Positions 37,858-49,580 of a DNA stretch of 64,000 nt are shown in pieces (the first letter of the stretch is position 1; every line of letters starts with the position of its first letter). The stretch is from Lichenostomus cassidix. Its lineage: Eukaryota; Chordata; Aves; Passeriformes; Meliphagidae. The notes beneath the pieces were generated by a model that worked only from the letters and a program-made list of their open reading frames with translations, was not told where the DNA came from and searched no databases. Made by a program: the position numbers and the translations under genes. The stretch spans positions 3,099,698 to 3,163,697 of the forward strand of contig VLJF02000047.1 of NCBI GenBank assembly GCA_008360975.2. The letters run 5' to 3'.

Positions 37858-38660
37858 TTGTACAGATCCCAGGAAAAAACAGGTCTCCATCACAGACCCT
37901 CCATGTCCACCTCCACGCCACTTACCTTGTACAGATCCCAGGAAAAACCAGGTCTCCATCACAGGCCCTCCATGTCCACTTCCAGGTCACTTACCTTGTA
38001 CAGATCCCAGGAAAAAACAGGTCTCCATCACAGGCCCTCCAAGTCCACTTCCAGGTCACTTACCTTGTACAGACCCAGGAAAAACCAGGTCTCCATCACA
38101 GGCCCTCCATGTCCACTTCCAGGTCACTTACCTTGTACAGATCCCAGGAAATCCAGGACTCCAACACTGGCCTTCCAAGTCCACTTCCAGGTCACTTACT
38201 TTGTACAGATCCCAGGAAAAACCAGGTCTCCATCACAGGCCCTCCAAGTTCACTTCCAGGTCACTTACCTTGTACAGATCCCAGGAAAAACCAGGTCTCC
38301 ATCACAGGCCCTCCATGTCCACTTCCAGGTCACTTACCTTGTACAGATCCCAGGAAAAACCAGGTCTCCAACACAGGCCCTCCATGTCCACTTCCAGGTC
38401 ACTTACCTTGTACAGATCCCAAGAAAAAACAGGTCTCCATCACAGGCCCTCCAAGCCCACTTCCAGGTCACTTACTTTGTACAGATCCCAGGAAAAAACA
38501 GGTCTCCATCACAGGCCCTCCATGTCCACTTCCAGGTCACTTACTTTGTACAGATCCCAGGAAAAACAGGTCTCCATCACAGGCCCTCCAAGTCCACTTC
38601 CAGGTCACTTACTTTGTACAGATCCCAGGAAAAACCAGGTCTCCATCACAGGCCCTCCAA
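37858..38660 (-). repeat. 0.8-kb block, copy 2 of 3
   Basis: It carries the AATCCAGGACTCC and CTGGCCTTCC lesions near 38150, in line with copy 1. It also has CCCAAGAAAAAACAGG and CCAAGCCCAC changes shared with copy 3, so copies 2 and 3 are the closest pair. Confidence 0.75.
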
Positions 38661-39508
38661 GTCCACCTCCACGTCACTTACCTTGTACAGATCCCAGGAA
38701 AAACCAGGTCTCCATCACAGGCCCTCCATGTCCACTTCCAGGTCACTTACCTTGTACAGATCCCAGGAAAAACCAGGTCTCCATCACAGGCCCTCCATGT
38801 CCACTTCCAGGTCACTTACTTTGTACAGATCCCAGGAAAAACAGGTCTCCATCACAGGCCCTCCAAGTCCACTTCCAGGTCACTTACTTTGTACAGATCC
38901 CAGGAAAAAACAGGTCTCCATCACAGGCCCTCCATGTCCACTTCCAGGTCACTTACCTTGTACACATCCCAGGAAAAACCAGGTCGCCAGCATAGACGTT
39001 CCAAGTCCACCTCCACGCCACTTACTTTCTACAGACCGCGGGGCAATCCAGGTCTCCAGCATAGACGCTCCAAGTCCACTTCCATGTCACTTACTTTGTA
39101 CAGATCCCAGGAAAAAACAGGTCTCCATCACAGGCCCTCCAACTCCACTTCCAGGTCACTTACCTTGTAGAGATCCCAGGAAAAACCAGGACTCCAACAC
39201 AGGCCTTCCAAGTCCACTTCCATGTCACTTACTTTGTACAGATCCCAGGAAAAAACAGGTCTCCATCACAGGCCCTCCATGTCCACTTCCAGGTCACTTA
39301 CCTTGTACAGATCCCAGGAAAAACCAGGTCTCCATCACAGGCCTTCCAAGTCCACCTCCACGCCACTTACCTTGTACAGATCCCAGGAAAAAACAGGTCT
39401 CTATCACAGGCCCTCCAAGTCCACCTCCACGCCACTTACTTTCTACAGACTGCGGGGCAATCCAGGTCTCCAGCATAGACGCTCCAAGTCCACTCCACAT
39501 CACTGACT

Positions 39509-40312
39509 TTGTACAGATCCCAGGAAAAAACAGGTCTCCATCACAGACCCTCCATGTCCACCTCCACGCCACTTACCTTGTACAGATCCCAGGAAAAACC
39601 AGGTCTCCATCACAGGCCCTCCATGTCCACTTCCAGGTCACTTACCTTGTACAGATCCCAGGAAAAAACAGGTCTCCATCACAGGCCCTCCAAGTCCACT
39701 TCCAGGTCACTTACCTTGTACAGACCCAGGAAAAACCAGGTCTCCATCACAGGCCCTCCATGTCCACTTCCAGGTCACTTACCTTGTACAGATCCCAGGA
39801 AATCCAGGACTCCAACACTGGCCTTCCAAGTCCACTTCCAGGTCACTTACTTTGTACAGATCCCAGGAAAAACCAGGTCTCCATCACAGGCCCTCCAAGT
39901 TCACTTCCAGGTCACTTACCTTGTACAGATCCCAGGAAAAACCAGGTCTCCATCACAGGCCCTCCATGTCCACTTCCAGGTCACTTACCTTGTACAGATC
40001 CCAGGAAAAACCAGGTCTCCAACACAGGCCCTCCATGTCCACTTCCAGGTCACTTACCTTGTACAGATCCCAAGAAAAAACAGGTCTCCATCACAGGCCC
40101 TCCAAGCCCACTTCCAGGTCACTTACTTTGTACAGATCCCAGGAAAAAACAGGTCTCCATCACAGGCCCTCCATGTCCACTTCCAGGTCACTTACTTTGT
40201 ACAGATCCCAGGAAAAACAGGTCTCCATCACAGGCCCTCCAAGTCCACTTCCAGGTCACTTACTTTGTACAGATCCCAGGAAAAAACAGGTCTCCATCAC
40301 AGGCCCTCCATG
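39509..40312 (-). repeat. 0.8-kb block, copy 3 of 3
   Basis: This lies 1651 bp to the right of copy 2 and has the same lesions near 39.80 kb. An offset five bases short of 24 monomers (1656 bp) suggests duplication by misaligned exchange plus a few single-base losses. Confidence 0.75.
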
Positions 40313-42771
40313 TCCACCTCCACGCCACTTACCTTGTACAGATCCCAGGAAAAACCAGGTCTCCATCACAGGCCCTCCATGTCCACTTCCAGGTCACTTA
40401 CTTTGTACAGATCCCAGGAAAAACCAGGTCTCCATCACAGGCCCTCCATGTCCACTTCCAGGTCACTTACCTTGTACAGATCCCAGGAAAACAGGTCTCC
40501 ATCACAGGCCCTCCAAGTCCACTTCCAGGTCACTTACTTTGTACAGATCCCAGGAAAAACCAGGTCTCCATCACAGGCCCTCCATGTCCACTTCCAGGTC
40601 ACTTACCTTGTACACATCCCAGGAAAAACCAGGTCGCCAGCATAGACGCTCCAAGTCCACCTCCACGCCACTTACTTTCTACAGACCGCGGGGCAATCCA
40701 GGTCTCCAGCATAGACGCTCCAAGTCCACTTCCAGGTCACTTACTTTGTACAGATCCCAGGAAAAACTAGGTCTCCATCACAGGCGCTCTATGTCCTTTT
40801 CCAGGTCACTTACGTTGCAAAGATCCCAGGAAAAACCAGGTCTCCATCACAGGCGCTCTAAGTCCATCTCAAGGCCACTTACGTTCTACACAGCATGGGC
40901 ACATCAAGGCCTCCAGCACAGACGCTCTAAGTCCACGTCCACCCCAATTACTTTGTACAGATCCCAGGAAAAACCAGGTCTCCATCACCGGCACTCTATG
41001 TCCACTTCCAGGTCACTTACCTTGTACAGATCCCAGGAAAAAACAGGTCCCCATCACAGGCCCTCCAAGTCCACTTCCAGGTCACTTACCTTGTACAGAT
41101 CCCAGGAAAAACCAGGTCTCCATCACAGGCCCTCCAAGTCCACTTCCAGGTCACTTACTTTGTACAGATCCCAGGAAAAACCAGGTCTCCATCACAGGCC
41201 CTCCAAGTCCACTTCCAGGTCACTTACCTTGTACAGATCCCAGGAAAAACCAGGTCTCCATCACAGGCCCTCCAAGTCCACTTCCAGGTCACTTACCTTG
41301 TACAGATCCCAGGAAAAACCAGGTCTCCATCACAGGCCCTCCAAGTCCACTTCCACGTCACTTACTTTGTACAGATCCCAGGAAAAAACAGGTCTCCATC
41401 ACAGACCCTCCAAGTCCACTTCCAGGTCACTTACTTTGTACAGATCCCAGGAAAAAACAGGTCTCCATCACAGGCCCTCTATGTCCACTTCCAGGTCACT
41501 TACTTTGTACAGATCCCAGGATAAACCAGGACTCCAACACAGGCCCTCCAAGTCCACTTCCAGGTCACTTACTTTGTACAGATCCCAGGAAAAACAGGTC
41601 TCCATCACAGGCCCTCCAAGTCCACTTCCAGGTCACTTACTTTGTACAGATCCCAGGAAAAACCAGGTCTCCATCACAGGCCCTCCAAGTCCACCTCCAC
41701 GCCACTTACTTTCTACAGACTGCGGGGCAATCCAGGTCTCCAGCATAGACCCTCCAAGTCCACTCCACATCACTGACTTTGTACAGATCCCAGGAAAAAA
41801 CAGGTCTCCATCACAGGCCCTCCATGTCCACCTCCACGCCACTTACCTTGTACAGATCCCAGGAAAAACCAGGTCTCCATCACAGGCCCTCCATGTCCAC
41901 TTCCAGGTCACTTACCTTGCAGAGATCCCAGGAAAAACCAGGTCTCCAGCATAGACGCTCCAAGTCCACCTCCACGCCACTTACTTTCTACAGACCGCGG
42001 GGCAATCCAGGTCTCCAGCATAGATGCTCCAAGTCCACTTCCAGGCCACTTACTTTGTACAGATCCCAGGGCAATCCAGGTCTCCATCACAGGCGCTCTA
42101 TGTCCTTTTCCAGGTCATTTACTTTGAAAAGATCCCAGGAAAAACCAGGTCTCCATCACAGGCCCTCCAAGTCCACTTCCAGGTCACTTACTTTGTACAG
42201 ATCCCAGGAAAAACCAGGTCCCCATCACAGGCCCTCCAAGTCCACTCCACATCACTTACTTTGTTCAGATCCCAGGAAAAAACAGGTCCCCATCACAGGC
42301 CCTCCAAGTCCACTCCACATCATTTACTTTGTACAGATCCCAGGAAAAACCAGGTCTCCATCACAGGCGCTCTATGGCCACTTCCAGCTCAGTTACTTGG
42401 TACAGATCCCAGGAAAAAACAGGTCTCCATCTCAGGCCCTCCATGTCCACTTCCAGGTCACTTACCTTGTACAGATCCCAGGAAAAACCAGGTCTCCATC
42501 ACAGGCCCTCCAAGTCCACCTCCACGCCACTTACTTTCTACAGACAGCGGGGCAATCCAGGTCTCCAGCATAGACGCTCCAAGTCCACCTCCAGGTCACT
42601 TACTTTGTACAGATCCCAGGAAAAACCAGGTCTCCATCACAGGCGCTCTATGGCCACTTCCAGCTCACTTACTTGGTACAGATCCCAGGAAAAACCAGGT
42701 CTCCATCACAGGCCCTCCATGTCCACTTCCAGGTCACTTACCTTGTACAGATCCCAGGAAAAACCAGGTCT

Positions 42772-42776
42772 CCATC
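42772..42776. repeat. Target-site duplication, left of LTR copy 2
   Basis: CCATC, matching 43287-43291 and identical in monomer position to the duplications around LTR copies 1 and 3. Confidence 0.85.
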
Positions 42777-43286
42777 TGTCCTAGGTTGCAATATTGATGT
42801 AGTTAAGTATTCTATTACCACCAGCTGTGGGCCATTAGCTGCTATCACCCACTCCGGATGACAGGCAATGGGCCATCTGTTAGCTATTATCACTTGCTAA
42901 CGACCCACCCCGCATGACAGGCAATGGGCCATCAGGGACCCACCGTGTGACTCATGGACTTATCTCATCCCATTGTGAGATGCTCTGCCGAGGAGGGAGG
43001 AGCCAGTGTTCCCACCTGGGTATAACCTGGCCCTGGAACTGCCTGAGCTAGCCCTGTCTACTGGGTTCCCAGAGGACCAGAGCTACCACTGGATCTTCAG
43101 CTGGAGACTAGACCTTCACAGGATCACCGCTTCAACTGGACTACTTCAGTTGGACTGCTACTACCACCCTAACAGGGTGTTAGGTTGTATCTGACTTTGT
43201 CAGTGCTTTTCCTTGTATTATTTCACTTATTTTTAATTTCAATCTTGACTTGTGATCTCCCACTGGTTTGTTTTCAAACCAATACA
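42777..43286 (+). mobile_element. Solo LTR, copy 2
   Basis: A 510-bp block with TGT...ACA ends, flanked by CCATC on both sides. It appears identical to copy 3 and differs from copy 1 in CCAGTGTTCC (one G fewer), GGGTATAACC and TTTTCAAACC. TATAA is at 43021-43025, and the duplicated ATGACAGGCAATGGGCCATC is at 42858-42877 and 42914-42933. There is no internal proviral sequence. The shared insertion point and shared flanks show that it arose by array duplication, not by a new insertion. Confidence 0.85.
43021..43025 (+). promoter_or_regulatory. TATA box of LTR copy 2
   Basis: TATAA in the context CTGGGTATAACCTGG, at the place equivalent to the TATA box of copy 1. It points toward the right-hand array. 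Confidence 0.55.
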
Positions 43287-43291
43287 CCATC
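43287..43291. repeat. Target-site duplication, right of LTR copy 2
   Basis: CCATC running directly into ACAGGCCCTCC of the resumed monomer. Confidence 0.85.
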
Positions 43292-45109
43292 ACAGGCCCT
43301 CCAAGTCCACTTCCAGGTCACTTACTTGGTACAGATCCCAGGAAAAACCAGGTCTCCATCACAGGCCCTCCATGTCCACTTCCAAATCACTTACTTTGTA
43401 CAGATCCCAGGAAAAACCAGATCCCCATCACAGGCACTCTATGTCCACTTCCACATCACTTACTTTGTACAGATCCCAGGAAAAACCAGGTCTCCATCAG
43501 AGGCGCTCTATGGCCACTTCCAGGTCACTTACCTTGTACAGATCCCAGGAAAAACCAGGTCTCCATCTCAGGCCCTCCATGTCCACTTCCAGGTCACTTA
43601 CCTTGTACAGATCCCAGGAAAAACCAGGTCTCCATCACAGGCCCTCCAAGTCCACCTCCACGCCACTTATTTTCTACAGACAGCGGGGCAATCCAGGTCT
43701 CCAGCATAGACGCTCCAAGTCCACTTCCAGGTCACTTACTTTGTACAGATCCCAGGAAAAACCATGTCTCCATCACAGGCACTCTATGGCCACTTCCAGG
43801 TCACTTACTTTGTACAGATCCCAGGAAAAACCAGGTCTCCATCACAAGCCCTCCAAGTCCACCTCCACGCCACTTACTTTCTACAGACTGCGGGGCAATC
43901 CAGGTCTCCAGCATAGACCCTCCAAGTCCACTCCACATCACTGACTTTGTACAGATCCCAGGAAAAAACAGGTCTCCATCACAGGCCCTCCAAGTCCACT
44001 TCCAGGTCACTTACTTTCTACAGATCCCAGGAAAAACCAGGTCCCCATCACAGGCGCTCTAAGTCCATCTCGAGGCCACTTACTTTCTACACAGCATGGG
44101 CACATCAAGGCCTCCAGCACTGACGCTCTAAGTCCACACCCACCCCACTTACCTTGTACAGATCCCAGGAAAAACCAGGTCCCCATCACAGGCCCTCCAA
44201 GTCCACTTCCAGGTCACTTACTTTGTACAGATCCCAGGAAAAACCAGGTCTCCATCACAGGCGCTCTATGTCCACTTCCAGGTCACTTACTTTGTACAGA
44301 TCCCAGGAAAAACCAGGTCTCCATCACAGGCCCTCCATGTCCACTTCCAGGTCACTTACTTTGTACAGATCCCAGGAAAAACAGGTCTCCATCACAGGCC
44401 CTCCAAGTCCACTTCCAGGTCACTTACTTGCTACACATCCCAGGAAAAACCAGGTCTCCATCACAGGCCCTCAAAGTCCACTTCCAGGTCACTTACGTTG
44501 CAAAGATCCCAGGAAAAACCAGGTCTCCATCACAGGCGCTCTAAGTACATCTCAAGGCCACTTACTTTCTACACAGCATGGGCACATCAAGGCCTCCAGT
44601 ACAGACGCTCTAAGTCCACGTCCACCCCACTTACCTTGTACAGATGCCAGGAAAAACCAGGTCTCCATCACCGGCACTCAATGTCCACTTCCAGGTCACT
44701 TACCTTGTACAGATCCCAGGAAAAACCAGGTCTCCATCACAGACCCTCCATGTCCACCTCGACACCACTTACCTTGTACAGATCCCAGAAAAACCAGGTC
44801 TCCATCACAGGCCCTCCATGTCCACTTCCAGGTCACTTACCTTGTACAGATCCCAGGAAAAACCAGGTCTCCATCACAGGCCCTCCATGTCCACTTCCAG
44901 GTCACTTACCTTGTACAGATCCCAGGAAAAACCAGGTCTCCATCACAGGCCCTCCATTGTCCACTTCCAGGTCACTTACCCTGTACAGATCCCAGGAAAA
45001 ACCAGGTCTCCATCACAGGCCCTCCATGTCCACTTCCAGGTCACTTACCTTGTACAGATCCCAGGAAAAACCAGGTCTCCATCACAGGCCCTCCATATCC
45101 ACTTCCAGG

Positions 45110-47390
45110 TCACTTACCTTGTAGAGATCCCAGGAAAAACCAGGTCTCCATCACAGGCCCTCCAAGTCCACCTCCAGGCCACTTACTTTCTACAGACAGC
45201 GGGGCAATCCAGGTCTCCAGCATAGACGCTCCAAGTCCACTCCACATCACTGACTTTGTACAGATCCCAGGAAAAAACAGATCTCCATCACAGGCCCTCC
45301 ATGTCCACCTCCACGCCACTTACCTTGTACAGATCCCAGGAAAAACCAGGTCTCCATCACAGGCCCTCCATGTCCACTTCCAGGTCACTTACTTTGTACA
45401 GATCCCAGGAAAAACAGGTCTCCATCACAGGCCCTCCAAGTCCACTTCCAGGTCACTTACTTTGTACAGATCCCAGGAAAACCAGGTCTCCATCACAGGC
45501 CCTCCAAGTCCACTTCCACGTCACTTACTTTGTACAGATCCCAGGAAAAACCAGGTCTCCATCACAGACCCTCCAAGTCCACTTCCAGGTCACTTACTTT
45601 GTACAGATCCCAGGAAAAACTAGGTCTCCATCACAGGCGCTCTATGTCCTTTTCCAGGTCACTTACTTTGTACAGATCCCAGGAAAAACGAGGTCTCCAT
45701 CACAGGCGCTCTATGTCCTTTTCCAGGTCACTTACTTTGTACAGATCCCAGGAAAAACCAGGTCTCCATCACAGGCGCTCTATGGCCACTTCCAGGTCAC
45801 TTACTTTATACAGATCCCAGGAAAAACCAGGTCCCCATCACAGGCGCTCTAAGTCCATCTCGAGGCCACTTACTTTCTACACAGCATGGGCACATCAAGG
45901 CCTCCAGCACAGACGCTCTAAGTCCACGTCCACCCCACTTACCTTGTACAGATCCCAGGAAAAAACAGGTCCCCATCACAGGACCTCCAAGTCCACTCCA
46001 CGTCACTTACTTTGTACAGATCCCAGGAAAAAACAGGTCTCCATCACAGGCCCTCCATGTCCACTTCCAGGTCACTTCCTTTGTACTGATCCCAGGAAAA
46101 AACAGGTCCCCATCACAGGCCCTCCAAGTCCACCTCCACGCCACTTACTTTCTACAGACCACGGGGCAATCCATGTCTCCATCACAGGCCCTCCAAGTCC
46201 ACTTCCAGGTCACTTACTTTGTACAGATCCCAAGAAAAAACAGGTCCCCATCACAGGCCCTCCAAGTCCACTCCACATCACTTACTTTGTACAGATCCCA
46301 GGAAAAAACTGGTCACCATCACAGGCGCTCTAAGTCCATCTCGAGGCCACTTACTTTCTACACAACATGGGCACATCAAGGCCTCCAGCACAGACCCTCC
46401 AAGTCCACGTCCACCCCACTTACCTTGTACAGATCCCAGGAAAAACCAGGTCTCCATCACAGGCACTCTATGTCCACTTCCAGGTCACTTACTTTGTACA
46501 GATCCCAGGAAAAACCAGGTCTCCATCACAGGCGCCCTATGGCCACTTCCAGGTCACTTACTTTGTACAGATCCCAGGAAAAACCAGGTCTCCATCTCAG
46601 GCCCTCCATGTCCACTTCCAGGTCACTTACCTTGTACAGATCCCAGGAAAAACCAAGTCTCCATCACAGGCCCTCCAAGTCCACCTCCACGCCACTTACT
46701 TTCTACAGACAGCGGGGCAATCCAGGTCTCCAGCATAGACGCTCCAAGTCCACTTCCAGCTCACTTCCTTTGTACAGATACCAGGAAAAACCAGGTCTCC
46801 ATCACAGGCCCTCCATGTCCACTTCCAGGTCACTTACCTTGTACAGATCCCAGGAAAAACCAGGTCTCCATCACAGGCCCTCCAAGTCCATCTCCACGCC
46901 ACTTACTTTCTACAGACAGCGGGGCAATCCAGGTCTCCAGCATAGACGCTCCAAGTCCACTTCCAGGTCACTTACTTTGTACAGATCCCAGGAAAAACCA
47001 GGTCTCCATCACAGGCGCTCTATGTCCACTTCCAGGTCACTTACTTTGTACAGATCCCAGGATAAACCAGGTCTCCATCACAGGCCCTCCAAGTCCACTT
47101 CCAGGTCACTTACTTTGTACAGATCCCAGGAAAAACCAGGTCTCCAGCATAGACGCTCCAAGTCCACCTCCACGCCACTTACTTTCTACAGACTGCGGGG
47201 CAATCCAGGTCTCCAGCATAGACGCTCCAAGTCCACTCCACATCACTGACTTTGTACAGATCCCAGGAAAAAACAGGTCTCCATCACAGGCCCTCCATGT
47301 CCACCTCCACGCCACTTACCTTGTACAGATCCCAGGAAAAACCAGGTCGCCATCACAGGCCCTCCATGTCCACTTCCAGGTCACTTACCT
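45110..47390 (-). repeat. Higher-order unit, member 3
   Basis: It has the same landmark order as members 4 and 5, with landmarks at about 696, 1063, 1168 and 1996 bp from the start. It aligns with member 4 at an offset of about 6.29 kb. Confidence 0.75.
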
Positions 47391-48937
47391 TGTACAGATC
47401 CCAGGAAAAACCAGGTCGCCATCACAGGCCCTCCAAGTCCACTTCCAGGTCACTTACCTTGTACAGATCCCAGGAAAAACCAGGTCTCCATCACAGGCCC
47501 TCCATGTCCACTTCCAGGTCACTTACGTTGCAAAGATCCCAGGAAAAACCAGGTCTCCATCACAGGCGCTCTAAGTCCATCTCAAGGCCACTTACATTCT
47601 ACACAGCATGGGAACATCATGGCCTCCAGCACAGACGCTCTAAGTCCACGTCCACCCCACTTACCTTGTACAGATCCCAGGAAAAACCAGGACTCCATCA
47701 CAGGCCCTCCATGTCCACTTCCAGGTCACTTACCTTGTACAGGTCCCAGGAAAAACCAGGTCTCCATCACAGGCCCTCCATGTCCACTTCCAGGTCACTT
47801 ACCTTGTACAGATCCCAGGAAAAACCAGGTCTCCATCACAGGCCCTCCAAGTCCACTTCCAGGTCACTTACTTTGTACAGATCCCAGGAAAAACCAGGTC
47901 TCCATCACAGGCCCTCCATGTCCACTTCCAGGTCACTTACCTTGTACAGATCCCAGGAAAAACCAGGTCTCCAGCATAGACGCTCCATGTCCACCTCCAC
48001 GCCACTTACTTTCTACAGACCGCGGGGCAATCCAGGTCTCCAGCATAGACGCTCCAAGTCCACTTCCAGGCCACTTACTTTGTACTGATCCCAGGAAAAA
48101 CTAGGTCTCCATCACAGGCGCTCTATGTCCTTTTCCAGGTCACTTACTTTGTACAGATCCCAGGAAAAACCAGGTCTCCATCACAGGCCCTCCAAGTCCA
48201 CTTCCAGGTCATTTACTTTGAAAAGATCCCAGGAAAAACCAGGTCTCCATCACAGGCGCTCTATGTCCACTTCCAGGTCACTTACTTTTTACAGATCCCA
48301 GGAAAAACCAGGTCCCCATCACAGGCCCTCCAAGTCCACTCCACATCACTTACTTTGTTCAGATCCCAGGAAAAACAGGTCCCCATCACAGGCCCTCCAA
48401 GTCCACTCCACATCATTTACTTTGTACAGATCCCAGGAAAAACCAGGTCTCCATCACAGGCGCTCTATGGCCACTTCCAGGTCACTTACTTTGTACAGAT
48501 CCCAGGAAAAACCAGGTCCCCATCACAAGCCCTCCAAGTCCACCTCCACGCCACTTACTTTCTACAGACTGCGGGGCAATCCAGGTCTCCAGCATAGACC
48601 CTCCAAGTCCACTCCACATCACTGACTTTGTACAAATCCCAGGAAAAAACAGGTCTCCATCACAGGCCCTCCATGTCCACTTCCAGGTCACTTACCTTGT
48701 ACAGATCCCAGGATAAACAGGTCTCCATCACAGGCCCACCAAGTCCACTTCCAGGTCACTTACTTTGTACAGATCCCAGGAAAAAACAGGTCTCCATCAC
48801 AGACCCTCCAAGTCCACTTCCAGGTCACTTACTTTGTACAGATCCCAGGAAAAAACAGGTCTCCATCACAGGCCCTCTATGTCCACTTCCAGGTCACTTA
48901 CTTTGTACAGATCCCAGGATAAACCAGGACTCCAACA

Positions 48938-48960
48938 CAGGCCCTCCTCCAGCTCACTTA
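48938..48960 (-). repeat. Truncated monomer at a duplication junction
   Basis: GCCCTCCTCCAGCTCACTTAC replaces the usual GCCCTCC, AAGTCCACT, TCCAG order, a loss of about 9 bp. To its left the sequence resembles about 41.40-41.54 kb. To its right it resembles 42.66 kb onward, the left flank of LTR copy 2. It is therefore the join created when the LTR-bearing block was copied. Confidence 0.65.
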
Positions 48961-49060
48961 CTTGGTACAGATCCCAGGAAAAAACAGGTCTCCATCACAG
49001 GCCCTCCATGTCCACTTCCAGGTCACTTACCTTGTACAGATCCCAGGAAAAACCAGGTCT

Positions 49061-49065
49061 CCATC
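49061..49065. repeat. Target-site duplication, left of LTR copy 3
   Basis: CCATC, matching 49576-49580. Confidence 0.85.
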
Positions 49066-49575
49066 TGTCCTAGGTTGCAATATTGATGTAGTTAAGTATT
49101 CTATTACCACCAGCTGTGGGCCATTAGCTGCTATCACCCACTCCGGATGACAGGCAATGGGCCATCTGTTAGCTATTATCACTTGCTAACGACCCACCCC
49201 GCATGACAGGCAATGGGCCATCAGGGACCCACCGTGTGACTCATGGACTTATCTCATCCCATTGTGAGATGCTCTGCCGAGGAGGGAGGAGCCAGTGTTC
49301 CCACCTGGGTATAACCTGGCCCTGGAACTGCCTGAGCTAGCCCTGTCTACTGGGTTCCCAGAGGACCAGAGCTACCACTGGATCTTCAGCTGGAGACTAG
49401 ACCTTCACAGGATCACCGCTTCAACTGGACTACTTCAGTTGGACTGCTACTACCACCCTAACAGGGTGTTAGGTTGTATCTGACTTTGTCAGTGCTTTTC
49501 CTTGTATTATTTCACTTATTTTTAATTTCAATCTTGACTTGTGATCTCCCACTGGTTTGTTTTCAAACCAATACA
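49066..49575 (+). mobile_element. Solo LTR, copy 3
   Basis: A 510-bp LTR with no difference from copy 2 that I can see. TATAA is at 49310-49314, and the ATGACAGGCAATGGGCCATC pair is at 49147-49166 and 49203-49222. The same CCATC duplications and the same neighbouring monomer variants as copy 2 identify it as the product of the 6.29-kb-offset block duplication, which must be recent relative to the copy 1/copy 2 split. Confidence 0.85.
49310..49314 (+). promoter_or_regulatory. TATA box of LTR copy 3
   Basis: TATAA, equivalent to 43021-43025 in copy 2. Confidence 0.55.
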
Positions 49576-49580
49576 CCATC
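49576..49580. repeat. Target-site duplication, right of LTR copy 3
   Basis: CCATC continuing into ACAGGCCCTCC. Confidence 0.85.

Larger units (their letters stand above)
28513..42776 (-). repeat. 69-bp satellite array between gap 2 and LTR copy 2
   Basis: About 206 monomers, GTAAGT on the - strand. It contains two members of the 2.3-kb higher-order family (starts near 30488 and 35577) and three copies of a block of about 0.8 kb (near 33.04, 37.86 and 39.51 kb). One of the longest uninterrupted open frames in the window, 970 codons, falls at 37858-40770 on + but begins at a TTG and consists only of 23-residue repeat units. No gene is supported. Confidence 0.96.
42655..47390 (-). repeat. 4.7-kb duplicated block containing LTR copy 2
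   Basis: It matches about 48950-53683 at an offset that drifts only from 6289 to 6293 bp. LTR copy 2, its flanks, the type C groups near 44.1, 44.6, 45.9 and 46.35 kb, and the CCATTGTCC insertion (near 44955 and 51247) all pair up. Differences are single bases and occasional monomer substitutions. The right part belongs to the 2.3-kb higher-order family. Confidence 0.8.
43292..49065 (-). repeat. 69-bp satellite array between LTR copies 2 and 3
   Basis: About 84 monomers, GTAAGT on the - strand. It holds higher-order member 3 (from about 45110). Its part from 46.17 to about 48.79 kb is matched at 54.81 to 57.42 kb with an offset of 8635 bp. A truncated monomer at about 48940-48955 marks a duplication junction just left of LTR copy 3. 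No gene is seen. Confidence 0.96.

Noticed and set aside
37858..40770. 970-codon open frame and many other frames of 100-700 codons as protein-coding genes
   Set aside because: They consist only of 23-residue repeats, exist in several overlapping frames of the same strand, mostly begin at TTG, and shift frame at 68-bp monomers. They follow from the stop-free monomer, not from coding selection.
43185..43709. Open frame starting in the LTR with a hydrophobic, signal-peptide-like first 30 residues and running into satellite repeats (also at 17678 and 49474)
   Set aside because: The supposed start is TTG, no ATG opens it, and the hydrophobic stretch simply reads the T-rich LTR end. A non-AUG start would need direct evidence.
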